Shown here in pieces: positions 34,279-46,395 of a DNA stretch of 64,000 nt. Both the position numbers and the translations under genes were made by a program. Under the pieces are notes generated by a model. It saw nothing but the letters and a program-made list of their open reading frames with translations. It had not been told where the DNA came from and ran no database searches. The stretch's first letter is position 1. Every line of letters begins with the position of its first letter. Source of the DNA: Cryptomeria japonica (lineage: Eukaryota; Streptophyta; Pinopsida; Cupressales; Cupressaceae); NCBI RefSeq assembly GCF_030272615.1, contig NC_081415.1:512457034-512521033 (forward strand), read 5' to 3'.

Positions 34279-35605
34279 TGTAGCTAGGAAATCAGAAATC
34301 ATCAAAGCAAATCAATATTAGTCTAGCTCAATCACGAAAACTAAAATGCAATGATAACAATCCTAAAAATACTCAATAAAGACATGAAAACAAGACATTC
34401 AAGATTGAAAACTAAGCAAACCAAATGCAGACTTGAATGTCTCCTTCATGTGGCTCCATTGTCCTTCTTTCTCCTTCAAATAGCTTTGTTTGTGGATCTC
34501 ACCTACTAGTACATAAGCATGATGTGAAAGCAAGTAGACAAGATAGTAGGGCAAGAATACTCGAAGTGTGATTGATTCGGGGATCGATTCGAAAAAGTGA
34601 TTAGTTGGGATTGAAGAAATTCATCCAATTTATAGACAAATTGGAGAGAAGATCAAATTAGCATGAAGAGATTCAAATGGAAATTGCAAATCAAGAATGA
34701 CAAATATGACAAATTATGACAAATTTGCACTTTCTATGCAAGATTGATTGATTGATAATTCATGACAAAATTATGACAAATTTCTATGTCAAAATTGATT
34801 GATTGTCAATTATGACAAATTATGACAAATTGAAATGTCATTCCATGAAATTAGGAGAAAAATAGGAGAGAATTGAGAATTAGAAATTAGGAAATTAGGA
34901 ATTAGAAATTGATGAAAATTAGGAATTAAGGAATTAGGAAAATTAGAAAATGGGGAAATTAGGAATTAAGTGAATTAATTAACAATTTTTCATTTATTAA
35001 TTAATTCACAAAGAGGGAGGAATTAGTTAGCCAATTAAATAAACATTTAATTGTGACAAGAAGACTTAGGATAAATAAATAAATTATTTAACCTAGAGGA
35101 AGAAATGACAAACAAGGTTAAATGAATAAATCATGAAACCCTAGAAGATGAATTAGAAAATGCAAGAATGACAACTAGGTCTTGACAAAAGATAATTGAT
35201 ATCGATTCAATTTGATCATGATTCTGACTGACAAAGGACCAATGATGATAAATGATTGAGATTTGGTTGACAAATTGACTGAGATTGATAAAGAGACCAA
35301 ATTGATAGGCGCCAATTGACATGATTGAAGAAGACAAGGATTGATGATGAATCGATCGCAAAATGACAAAAATTGCCAAGGACAAGGATCAACCAAAATC
35401 ATGACTAAAGATTGTTATCGACAAGACCTAATTCAAAAGTGATAAAAATGAGGAATGTCGAAGAAGGACTCGATGCTCATAAATGATAAAGACCAAGTGC
35501 GCAACATAGAAGAAATGTTAATGCGACGCAAAAACCCTAAAATAAGGCAATGCGCAAATGTTAAAGTTTGACTCCACAATCGTTGACCATTTTTAGGTGT
35601 CTACA
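34279..35605 (-). repeat. Element D 5' LTR
   Basis: 1327 bp, starting TGTAGACACC and ending TAGCTACA on the minus strand. A TATA-like TCTATAAATTGG lies on the minus strand near 34625-34640; the other LTR has one change in it. Confidence 0.92.
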
Positions 35606-35623
35606 TAGTGCACTGTAGTTATT

Positions 35624-35632
35624 AAAGGGAAA
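35624..35632 (+). other. Probable Gypsy-A polypurine tract
   Basis: AAAGGGAAA precedes TGTGTATTC, a suitable LTR start. It is the first purine run after the Element D target duplication. Confidence 0.45.
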
Positions 35633-38600
35633 TGTGTATTCACTACCACACATAGAAAATTCTCCCTTTATATAGCTATAGTATGGTACAACAATGTTTT
35701 TCAAAGTTTTTTTGATGTTACCCTGTCCTATTTCATTGATTACAACCATATCATTCATGGCGTCAAGCTGTTTCAACTTACTATTACAAACCACATACAT
35801 ACAAACAATGAAGTTGGATAGGTTTTGAGGAGTTTTCAAAGATATTGCTATGTTCGATTGTGTTTTCAGTTTTCTACAAGTTTTAGTGACTTTGTGCCTA
35901 ATAGATAGGCTTAGGTAGTTGGTTAAGATGTTTAGAAGGAAAACATATAGTAGATGTCACAAAAAATGTTACCTATTTTTGCTACTAGCTCAATCAGGTA
36001 GAGCTATGATGTTCCATTCATGAGCAAGAAGGTGTATTTTTATTTTGTTGAATTGCATTCATGATTATTTGAAAAGAAAGACAAAATATTGTAATATCAT
36101 GTTTCATTATTCAGATACATATGAGATAGAGAGAACACAATCTTTTTAGAAAAGGAATCTTTTATTGATGAATGTACAATGTCTCACACAAGCCGTGAGA
36201 CTAACTGGTGTGGTGCAAATAAGTAAAACACTATACATTTGCAAATGCAAAACATTAAAGTAAATGCAGGTAAAGAAGGGTGACTCATCATTTCTTGAAT
36301 TACAAGACCTCTTTGAGTTTCCCTGTAGCATCTATAGTCTGTGGCCCAGCGTGCATCCAGTTTGTTGCTACCTTGTCGCCCCTGAGTACCTACATTTGAG
36401 AAAGACAATATGTTAGAGAAATGAGAATCATCATCCATTATGTGCACATGTACCTAAAAACATACAATCCATCCCTTATGCGCATCACAACATCTAGTAT
36501 GCCAAGCTAATCCGTAAATATCAGGTCAAATCATCAGCAAGAAATCACATTATGCATTGTTTTTATCTAGCGTGTTTTTTCATGTGCATATATAGGAAAA
36601 GTAATATAGTTGTTTGACATGAGTGGGGAGAAATGTGGCTCCAATGAGGGTTGAGCCCAGCTCGTGTAAATATTTCAAAACAATAGATGACAATGAATAG
36701 AGTAGGTTTTGAGCACATGGATGCAAGTTTTGTAGCCTTACAGTTTTCAAAGAACACTGTAAGAGGACAGTCAAAGACAAAGCTCATCCAAAGAGAAAGA
36801 GAGCGACATATATGATTATTCATCTAAAGGAGTCATATGCATCATGCTTAGGGGCTTGACAGTAAAACTACAACCATGATAGAAATCGAAAGAAGAATCA
36901 TTAATTAGTCAAAGACATGTCAAAAGATAGTGAAAGCTCAGTGGTCTAGAAAGTGAGAGAATGTAGCAGTTACAACAGCCCAAAGCATGAAAGACATGGA
37001 ATCCTTTGACTGATATAAGAATTAGATCAGAAAAAAAATGCAGTGCATAGTCCCCTTTATATCAATATGAAAGCTAAAGGAGCCATAAGAATGACATCTC
37101 CATGAAAGGTGTTCACTGTCACAAAGGTAATCCTCCCATGTATAAAATTACAATAAAAGAACAGGTAGTCTCAAAGTCATGATGCACAGTACATTCAACT
37201 ATCTTCATATTTACTAAGCATCAAATATAGTCATGCATGTGAGCAGTCATTCATGAAGAAATAAATCTAGTGATATGAACAAAAAAGAATGATTTTACAG
37301 TATCATTGTAGCTAAGAGAAATCACATAGAAAGGTCTCCAGTTTATGAAGAAGGCAAACCCATAAATAAACCTTGTAGTGATATTAAAAACCCATTAAGG
37401 CATTCATAAATTCTTTCATGTTAGACCCTAGAGAAGGGTTCTAAACAAAAAAGAACAACACCATAGCAGTCAGAGCACAAAAAAGGAAAATTCCATGGAG
37501 TTAAGGACAACAAGAGATATTGTTTCGATGCAAATACAAACACTGACAGAACTAAAGTGCCCATTTAATGGATACTTGTTAATCTCAATGGGCAAATGAC
37601 AATATAAAGAACAACTTAAGGAATCTTTTACAAAGCAATCTTGACAGTCAACACCCTATTTTAGATGAGACATAGAAATAAAGAAATATTGTCAAAACAT
37701 TAAGAGATGTCAATTTCAAAAGGTAATAGTCACTAGCCATAGCAATGATTCAAGTAGTAAGGATAATCATGAAAAAATAGGAGTAAGATTTGGTGCTTTA
37801 GTAAATCTTTTTTGAGAACCCTATAAGGTTAATTGAAGCCAATAGAAGGATAGTGAATAGGTCCTCTAAGAATAGTCACAGGAAGGTTGCGACCCTCAAA
37901 AGGGCAAAGAGATGATTTTCTCAATAAAATATTTAAGTCAGAAGGCATACGTGTCTTTTTAACAGTCCTACTATGAATTAATAATAGTCTTCGTAAAGAT
38001 ATCCAAACACCAAGGACATAATAGAAAGCATCAGAAAACCCTTTTCACATAGTCATTGTTATTTCAAAAGTAATGGCGGCCAATATCTTCCAAAAGCATA
38101 AGGACCAAATGGAGGTCATGAGGAGTAATAGAATAGTCAAAGGCATGATAGCATATAATAGTCATTTTGCAGTCACAGATCTATCCAAATGCGTTGTTTT
38201 AAAAGAATAAAAAATATTATAATAGCTCAAAAGATAGCTATCCAGTCACAAAAGAAATAAGGAGTTCTGAAGGTGACTTTACCATGAATCTTCCACTGAA
38301 ATCTTCAAGAAATCCCTGCAAATAGTCAACGGTGGCTCAAGATTCAAACCCTAACCTTATCCACAATGCTTCTTGCTAGATAGAAGATGCAAATGAATTG
38401 AAGAGTAGAATGTTTTCATCTTTGCACTTTTGTTTGAGGGTTGAAACCCTAATGAAATCTGATAGGGAAGATGGGTTTATTTTGCTTCCATTTTTGTAAA
38501 GAAATATTTATTCTTCATATCCATGCCATGGTAATCTTTTTGTAATTCCTTCAAGTATTTTTTCAACTCTTAGTAGTGAACAAGTCCTTTGCATGTTTAT

Positions 38601-39753
38601 TAGTTTGTAAATATTTTTCTAAGTGATGTTATAAATCACTTTAAGTGAAAGATATTTTTTAATGCAAAGTTGAGTGTTTTGAAATGTCGTGTGAAGTTGA
38701 CTGAAAGAGTGGGGTTAGTTAGACTTGTCAACAAGTAGAGTTAAAGTTGGTGATTTGTCACCAAATTGTGAGTCTGAATTTAGTTTAAGAGTCTTTGGGG
38801 TTGATATTTCAGTCAAGGGGTGTTTTGAAACACTAAACTCCTTGATTCTATGAGTTCTACCCCTAATTTTGAGGGATTTTTAAGTTACATCCTGTCAAGA
38901 GTTTGGGTTCACTTTGTCACCTTTTTTTGCAGTTTTGAGAGGAGATTTGTTTTAGTTAGCTACTTGATTTGGAGGAGGGACTTGGAGGGTGTTGATAACT
39001 CATCGGATTGGAGGAAAGATTCAAAATTTCAATTTTGGCAAGCTTTTGTATGAGTGATTGTTTATCACTCTGCTCTTGGAGAGTTGTGGAGTTTTCTTGT
39101 ACTTGTGTAGCAGCAATTCTTTTATGCTCCTATAACTCATTTCTTATGAATTTTCTAGATTTGTAATGCAGATATCTCCTATTGATCCATAAATAGTTCC
39201 ATTTTCCTTCTTAGATTTGTGTTGTTGAAGCATTGTGTATGAGTTCTTAGAGTGATTTTTTGTGATTTTTATAGAATCCATCTTTTCATCTTATTGCCTC
39301 AGTGTTATGATCATATGGAGCATGCTATAGTGCAAGTCAGTGAATGCGTTGTTATATTTAATGTTGAAGCTATGCAAATATCAGTGTTTCCCTCCTGGAA
39401 ACATATAAAAGTTTAGACTTTTCATAAGAATCATTTATGAAAGCATGCATATTTGAGTTGTGAAATTAGAAGGCTTCATTGTCTAAGTATTTTGTATGGT
39501 TAATAAGAATTTGCAAGTCAGTTTCAATCATTGGTGGATCACCTTTTTTTTAAATAGTATTTTCAGTTTTATGCATATCCTTCCTCCCTTTTCTTAGAGA
39601 TTCAATTAAGTTTTTAGGTGATCAAATAGGAAGCTGACCTATAATCTAGAGGTCTGCCCTCATAATAGGATACCCACAGTTTGAGAGTAGTCCAATGTGT
39701 CACGAGATTGGATGAAAATTTAAGCTTGCATTGGGGTGCAAATCCCCGTGACA
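35633..39753 (+). repeat. Probable Gypsy-A 3' LTR
   Basis: About 4.1 kb with no coding region. Its last part matches the LTR remnant at 994-1059 and it ends CCCCGTGACA. The left limit rests on the purine run and TG start only. The interior is A/T-rich and holds nothing else I can name. Confidence 0.5.
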
Positions 39754-40834
39754 AGAGGAAGAGGTAATAATTTTCAAAGATTTGAGAAGGAAATAATTCT
39801 CTCTACCCAAAGTATTTTCTTAATCATTTTACAAGACTTGAAGTAAAATAATAAACTTGCTATGATAGTGAGCAATGATAGGTAAACAAGGGAGATTTAT
39901 AAAAATTTCAAAGGCCAATTGGAAATTGAAAATCAATACTTATTAAAATAAACACAACTTGAGGAAATATAATTTTACTAACGGTGTAATATTCAATTGT
40001 AAAATATTTTCACCAAAGAGTGAGCATTTCCACTAAGGGAATTAAATGAGTAGATAATTACTTTTCCTGGAAGATATAAATTGGATGAAAATGTGTACAG
40101 ATAAAAGAAATTGCAAGTACATAGAAAATTTATAGACAAAAGAAGAACATTGAAAGGTGAAATATTTTTCATTGAGAAAGGAGGATTATTTTTAGGGTAA
40201 AGATGAAATAGTATTTTCACTTGATTATGAAAGGGTAAATAACTTTGCAGGACAAGCATAAATATTTTCATGGTAAAGTGGAAACAACACATTAATTGAT
40301 GTGAGTGAAATTGAAAACTTGACGGTATAACGTTGTACTATCGGAATAGAATAAAAATATTATTCCTATAGCATATGTTATCCCAATAAGAAATGAACAC
40401 TATAATGTGAAATAAAAAAAGGAAGAGTAGGGCATCATAAGAAACAAAAGGTGAAAAATGAGCAAAACATTTTTAATTGATTGATGAGAGGTGGGTAAAG
40501 TGTTCAATCAAGGAAAATATTTAATAAGTTGGGAAATATTTTATCAATGACCAAGAAGAGTATGATAATTCACAGTGGATATTTTTAAATATTTTTCCAT
40601 ATGAAATACATTATGGTATTTTCTCATTTTTAATACCCATAGTTTGTGAAAGGAAGTAATATTTTTCAAGTGAAAATTATTACGAGAAGTTGCCAGTAAA
40701 GGAGAGTTATCATAACTATCTTCACGAAATACAAAGGGACTAAAATTAGAATATTTTTAACCTATCAAAGATGGTTAATAAAATGGAAGATTTCATCTCT
40801 CAAAGTGAAGGGTTACAACCCTAAAATATAATAT
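39754..40834. other. A/T-rich spacer, no gene seen
   Basis: Contains many AATATTTTC-type words but no open frame of note and no LTR ends. Confidence 0.6.
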
Positions 40835-40860
40835 ATGTGTGTGTGTGTGTGTGTGTGTGT
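40835..40860. repeat. GT microsatellite, left part
   Basis: About 13 GT units directly before Gypsy-C. The same repeat continues at 53536, so Gypsy-C split one microsatellite. Confidence 0.95.
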
Positions 40861-43413
40861 TGTGAGGCCTCACCTTGACTCAGTCAGACATTCAGTGGAT
40901 TTTACATTTAGACTATTATGGATACTTTATTTTGATGCATTTTGAGACTTAGAACTTACATGATTTCAGGATTTGGATAACATTGCTATGATTAGATGAT
41001 TTTACTTATATGCTTTATGTGATAGAACACTACATGATTGTTAGATAAGATGATATTGCAATGATAGTTGTCATTATTGAATTTGCAGGACTTTACTATG
41101 AATATAGTACTATGATGTATGGTTAAGTTTAGGTGAACTGGGATGAAATTGTTTATGAGAATTTTGCTTGATAAAAGATGTATTTAATCTGTGCTGATGA
41201 AAATTGTAGGCAAGTAATGATGTGTATTGTATTCCTTTGAATTATATTATATGTGGATATTTGAAAGTACTAATGTGTAAATTGAGATGCGCAGGGAATT
41301 TACCATGTGACCATGGAAAATTACAGAGTACCAAACCTAGACTTATGTATGTTCGTAAGCCAGGGTTTGTCTATTTGGAGAGACAACCCCCCATTTGTGT
41401 TGTATTTTATTCGTAACAGTATATGCTGCATGAGTGTTAAGTGTTATTTAAATTTAATGTGTACAAACCACAAGAGACAATTTCATATTTTATTTTGTAA
41501 AAGTGTTTTAATTGTGTCACTTGACACGTGTGGATTTAAATTTAAATGTTTTATTTTGTCTCTTGGTGGGAAAGTGTTTAATTATAGCTTTTCTTAAATA
41601 ATATAATGTGTTGTCATAAATTCTTTGGGAATATAATCTTTGGAGTGGTCAACATATGTTTGACCCGAAAATAAACTTCAGAGGGGTTTAAAATGGGTTA
41701 AATGAACACCTAGGGGTAGTTTAATAGGGTTTCTTTATGCCCATAAGGTATACCTAGGGGTTAGGGGTAATTTTAGGCAAGTTTCTACGTTTTAATGATC
41801 TTTTTAACGCTTTAAAAATTGGTTTTTTTGAGTTGTGCGAAAATTGAAAATTAGAAGTTTAAATCTAATTGAGATTTTTCCTTTGGAATGAGAGTCTTTT
41901 TGCATTCTGCTTTTCTTTCCTTTTTGGTTTTTTGAAACTTGTGAGACCTCAGAGAATCAGCTTCTTAAGCAAGATTTTTGGGAATTGGAGGGTAATCACC
42001 CACTCTCCATTTTTGGAGACAAGAAAATTTTTGAAAAGAAAATAATAGTTTTGGAATAGAAAAAAATAAAATTGACTAAGGGTAGAAAAAAGAAGATTCG
42101 TGGATTGGGTAGCTCTTCCTCAAATTCAAAACTACCATTGGGCAGATTAAGGTTGGTTTGATCATTCTTTAAAATGGTTATTTTCTTGCATGTTTTTGAG
42201 TGTATGATTTGGTGAAAGAAATCTGTGTTTTTTTGTATGTCTTGATTAGAATTTCATTTGAAAATCTTGCATTATGCTTTGTTGTGTTTTGGGAGTTTTC
42301 TCAAGACCTCTTACTCTTGGGAGAGAAGAGGATCTTGTGGGTGGTAGCAGTGACAACCCTCGAGTGAGAGACTCTCGTTTGAGAGCGATCACAAGGGATC
42401 TTTGTGTGACCCTTGCTGCATGGCCTGTTTGTGCAATGGGGGTTAGAAGGAGGGATATAAGGCTAGAATGCCTTTGGTGGGCATAAGGAATAAGGGGTTG
42501 AGGTTCTTGATATATTTATTGTGCCATGAGGTGGCTACTTGTTTATTTCATACTTGCAGTTCTCCTCAGGGTATTGGTCCACTACCACCCTTGAAAAAAA
42601 GGGCACCACCAAAGTGTGGTGCTGTGAAGCCAAGTTGGGAGTGTGTCTAAAAATCTGTATGTATTTTGCCTTCTATGTGTTTGCCTATTTGTTACCCATC
42701 TAGGAATTGGTTCTCCGAGCTCGGGGGTGGCTACCAGTTAGCCTAGGCTGGGAGGTGAGCACTCTGTGGTCATTTTGTGATTTATCATGCAGGAAAGTCA
42801 GGAGAAGAGAATAGGAAAAGTGGAAAGATGCAGAAGATTATTGTTGAAGATACTTAAATCTATATGCAGATATTTGTTTAAATTTGTTAGTAGAAATTTA
42901 CCTCATTCGTTGAATGAGAGGCAAGTTGTAATTTTGAAATAGGACATGTGATTTAATATTGTAGTTACATAAAGAAACATCTTGTAATATTTGCAGAATA
43001 TTGAAAGAGTTGTAAAAAGCCAGATATGTTTTTATTTCTATTTGAAAAGTAAAGGGATTGCTTTGATTTGCATGCAAAAGCTTCTTTTGTAATATAAAAA
43101 AAAAATCAGTTTTATTTAAATCTGAGTTCTTCTTTTTAGCTGAGAATTTATCTTCATTTTAATTGCAGAAAAATCATGATTTGTATTTGCTATTAACAAG
43201 TAAATAAATTAGTTGTTTTATTAATTGTGAAATCAATGAAGGTATAGGAAAGTATATTGTAATTCTAAATAGTATTTCCTAAATTGTATTTCTAAATTGT
43301 ATTTCAAAATAGTGTTGATAAATAGCTTAGCAATAGATTTACTTCATTCTTTTTTTATCAGCAATTAAAATAAATTAAAAAAATAGAGCCTAAGCTTATT
43401 TGCAAATTATATA

Positions 43414-43502
<89 letters not shown>

Positions 43503-43687
43503 GTATATATATATAAATATATATATATGTATATATATATATATACATTTATATGTGCGCATGTAATTTTATTTTACACAATGTTATTCCTTTGTTAATT
43601 TGTTTAAAAATTTGCATGTAAATCTTATTGAAAAAAATATATATATATTTTCACACTTATAATTTTTATATTTATAAATTTATATAA

Positions 43688-43731
<44 letters not shown>

Positions 43732-43799
43732 TTATATAAAATATATTTTTAAAAAAATTAATTTAAAAAAAAAAAAGGGCTTTTGGTTGCTCGCGGACC

Positions 43800-43999
43800 C
43801 ACTGTGTGTGCACATAGTGTGGGCCGTGCGGCTCCCACTGTGCGAACACACAGTGTGGGCCGCTTCGGCTCCCACTGTGTGGACACGTAGTGTCGGCCGC
43901 GGCTGCCACTGTGTGGATGCACAGTGGTGAGAGCCGCCAGCGGCTCCCACTGTGTGGACACACAGTGGTGCCGCGCCGCCACTGTGCGTTCACATAGTG
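43800..43999. repeat. Array of six 20-bp palindromes in the 5' LTR
   Basis: Units start at 43800, 43836, 43873, 43907, 43948 and 43980. The consensus is CACTGTGTGGACACACAGTG. The linkers are themselves inverted repeats, such as GCCGCTTCGGC and GAGCCGCCAGCGGCTC. Several units here carry C-to-T or G-to-A changes (for example CACATAGTG). Confidence 0.92.
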
Positions 44000-44063
44000 G
44001 CGCCCTTCCCCGTCGTCCTTCTTCGAACTTGCATCAAAAAAATGGCCACCGCCATTGTTCGGC

Positions 44064-44074
44064 CCTATAAAAAA
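44064..44074 (+). promoter_or_regulatory. Probable TATA box of Gypsy-C 5' LTR
   Basis: CCTATAAAAAA lies 65 bp after the palindrome array. The same string stands at 52799-52809 in the other LTR. Confidence 0.6.
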
Positions 44075-44261
44075 ATAAGAGATAAAAAAAAAAGGGTTAA
44101 ACCCTAGCCCGGGTAGGGCTGGGGTGATAAATTATAATAACCAGTTTAGTTGATTTGGTTTTAGAGTCATTTTATATAAAATAAAAATCCCTAATTAGGG
44201 TTGGAAAAATATTGACTATTATATTGGAATGTTATTATTGTTTTAAAGGATTAATATATAA

Positions 44262-44296
<35 letters not shown>

Positions 44297-44822
44297 TATA
44301 TTTAAATATATATATATATATACTGGTTGTATTTTTGGAGTAAATATTAAATAGAGAATTGAATATTTAATTACTTTTGTATGATTACTAATAGGAAGAA
44401 AAAGAAAGAGAAATATATAAATTTAGGAAAAGGCCTAATCTTATAATTTTAAATGTATTTAATGTGTTAAATGCTTAATATTGCCCTAGTTAATTTTATT
44501 AGAACATTAAAATTTAAAAAATGGATGTTTAGACTATATAGTCATATTGGAGATTGAATTAATCTTCCTTTCCTAATTTCCTTATCATGATTGATTTAAT
44601 AAAAATTTAATGACTAGGTATCTCGTGGAGATAAGATTAGACCAGTTAGATTTCCGCAAATAAAATTAAACATTAATCGATGCTTGATTCATTTCAGAAT
44701 TAGCTCGAATATAGTTTTGGCAAGTGCTTTAACGCTTGTCGTGTGACTGAACTTGTGAATTAATTAGTATTTAAAAAAAAAAAATCGTTCCGTTTTTGCC
44801 CTAAATTTTGGGCATGACATTT

Positions 44823-44834
44823 TGGTATCAGAGC
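44823..44834 (+). other. Gypsy-C primer-binding site
   Basis: TGGTATCAGAGC, the standard site for initiator Met tRNA, starts four bases after the LTR. Confidence 0.92.
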
Positions 44835-44991
44835 AAGGTTTCCACACTAGGAACCTTACTCCACTTACGTTTCGCCTTAGAATATTTAAAATTATTTTGT
44901 TAAATTGATTTTATCAACTTTTGAATTTAATTGAATTAATATTATTCTAAAAGAAAATTAATTAATTGTTTTGCCTTATTTTCCTCTTAGG

Positions 44992-46395
44992 ATGCCTCCG
45001 ACAACACGACAAGCTCGCAAGCGCGGATGGGGTCCTAGACGTGTGCGCATAGCACGCGAAGAGGTAGAGAGGGAGGCATCGGTTCCAGAGGAGAACCCAG
45101 GAGCACCTCCCGAATAGCCAAATGAACCTAACCAAGACCTCTTAGCAGCCATTCAGAATCTGATTGGCATAGTTCAGGAAAGGATCCCAGCAGAGAACCC
45201 TCAGGTTAGGAGTCATGACTCTGGGAGTCATAGATCTGTTGATAGAGAACGAAGCAGGAGCCCAGCTCCGATTCCTGTAGAGAGTCAGGGTGGTAACGAG
45301 CCAGAGTCTGTGCATATGCCAGGACCACCTCCAGCAGTGGAACTAGTTTATTTTGAGAGAGCTCGCCGAGATCCAGGGGATCTCATCAGGGAGGTCATGC
45401 GCCTCCAACCACCATCCTTCGGAGGGTCTACAGATGGAGTAGAGGCTGAGGCATGGCTTCTGAGTCTGGAGAGGTGCTTTGTGTTGCGTTCTTATGAGAG
45501 CAACTTGAAAGCACGTGTTGCAGTTCATCTTCTGAGAGGGACAACCTCCACTTGGTGGAGACAAGAAGAGTACAAATGCGGATTAGTTCCTGATACTCTC
45601 ACTTGGGAGATATTCACAGAGAGGTTTCATGAGAGGTACCTATCAGAACACTTCAGGCAGCATCGTATAGACGAATTTCATGATCTCCAACAAAAAAACT
45701 TGTCAGTAACCCAGTATGAGAGTAAATTCTTTGAGTTGTTGCCTTATGTAGATTATCTAAAGGATGAGAAACTTCTTGTAAACCACTTCATCAGGGGATT
45801 AAATGCCGGTATAGCCGGGCCTATTAGGATGTCCGCACCAGAGAGCCTTCGGGTTGCTGTAGAGAAGGCATTGATTGCCGAGAAAATTCAGGTCAGACCA
45901 TAGGACAATAGGGATCGGTTTCAGAACCAAAATCCCGCACCTCAGACTTATGGATTCTAGAAACCACATTGGAAAGGAAACAACCGAAATTCTCAGGGGT
46001 TCTCCAAACCCCCTCCTCCACAACAGACACCACAAAACCAGAGGCAGAAGCCTCCACAGTATCAGCAGGGCTCCAAGCCCAAGCAGTGGCAGACTTAGGG
46101 ATAGAAACATGATCAGAGAGCACAGGGGCAGTACACACAGCCGGCGGGGACTCAGCAGTCCTCTAGGGGTGGGTACAGTAGATCTAGTAAGATAGGAGGT
46201 CAGGCATTCTCTAGGCCTCAGGGTGCCTAGTTTCAGGCACGGGGTGCTTGCTTTACATGTGGAGCCATGGGGCATATGGCGAGGGATTACCCTCAGGGAC
46301 AGGTGGTAGGGAGTCAGCGGATGGCCACTTCAGAGCTGACAGTTGGTGATATGGGCAGGTCCCATAGAGTATTCACAGCGATCGACAACCACGGC
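44992..46395 (+). pseudogene. Gypsy-C gag
   Basis: ATG at 44992 opens MPPTTRQARKRGWGPRRVRI. The gag fold contains LQPPSFGGSTDGVEAEAWLL, then CFVLRSYESNLKARVAVHLL, then ERYLSEHFRQHRIDEFHDLQ (to 45900). After that a Gln/Pro-rich linker leads to the zinc knuckle CFTCGAMGHMARDY near 46251-46292, in which the last Cys is Tyr. Six in-frame stops (45115, 45901, 45958, 46096, 46102, 46228) are all TAG and mostly lie where Gln is expected. The reading moves to the pol frame near 46395 at DNHG/AEHQA through one small indel. The protein would form the particle and bind RNA. Confidence 0.9.

Larger units (their letters stand above)
22782..35605 (-). mobile_element. Element D: large LTR element without pol, carrying an antisense PMD gene
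   Basis: LTRs lie at 22782-24099 and 34279-35605, and the flanks TAGTG (22777-22781 and 35606-35610) are identical. On the minus strand the LTR begins TGTAGACACC and ends TAGCTACA. The PBS is next to the right LTR and the PPT next to the left LTR, so the element reads right to left. The 10.2-kb interior has no recognisable gag, protease, RT or integrase. It holds a leader with repeats, a long sense ORF, a minisatellite and, on the opposite strand near the 3' LTR, a plant mobile domain gene. It would depend on another element for transposition. Antisense extra ORFs beside the 3' LTR are known from some plant Ty3/gypsy elements. Confidence 0.9.
994..39753 (+). mobile_element. Gypsy-A: old Ty3/gypsy element split by three later insertions
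   Basis: Interior pieces lie at 1060-3690, 11732-13236, 20637-22781 and 35611-35632. Copia-1, Chromo-B and Element D separate them. Across the Copia-1 and Chromo-B junctions the protein reading continues in frame once the insertion and one copy of the target duplication are removed. The domain order is gag, protease, RNase H, reverse transcriptase, RNase H, integrase. A stretch of about 65 bp before the PBS (994-1059) matches 39690-39753, which I take as the ends of the 5' and 3' LTRs. The 5' LTR is truncated, so the left target duplication cannot be seen. The assignment of 35633-39753 as its 3' LTR is an inference from that match and from position. Confidence 0.7.
40861..44819 (+). repeat. 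Gypsy-C 5' LTR
   Basis: 3959 bp. AT microsatellites lie near 43409-43550, 43640-43745 and 44250-44325. A G/C-rich palindrome array lies at 43800-43999 and a TATA box near 44065. ORFs of about 70 codons in the LTR occur in both copies only because the LTRs are alike. Confidence 0.93.

Noticed and set aside
35633-39753. Possible host gene in the long region without transposon coding
   Set aside because: No ORF above 90 codons, no exon-like pattern, and its end matches an LTR remnant at 994-1059, so a long LTR is the simpler reading.
42274-42650. ORFs of 60-70 codons present in both Gypsy-C LTRs (also 51180-51556)
   Set aside because: They are conserved only because the two LTRs are recent copies of each other. 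They have no domain-like features.
43732-43993. Overlapping His/Ser/Gly-rich ORFs on the minus strand
   Set aside because: They come from the palindrome array; every frame is open because the repeats lack stops.
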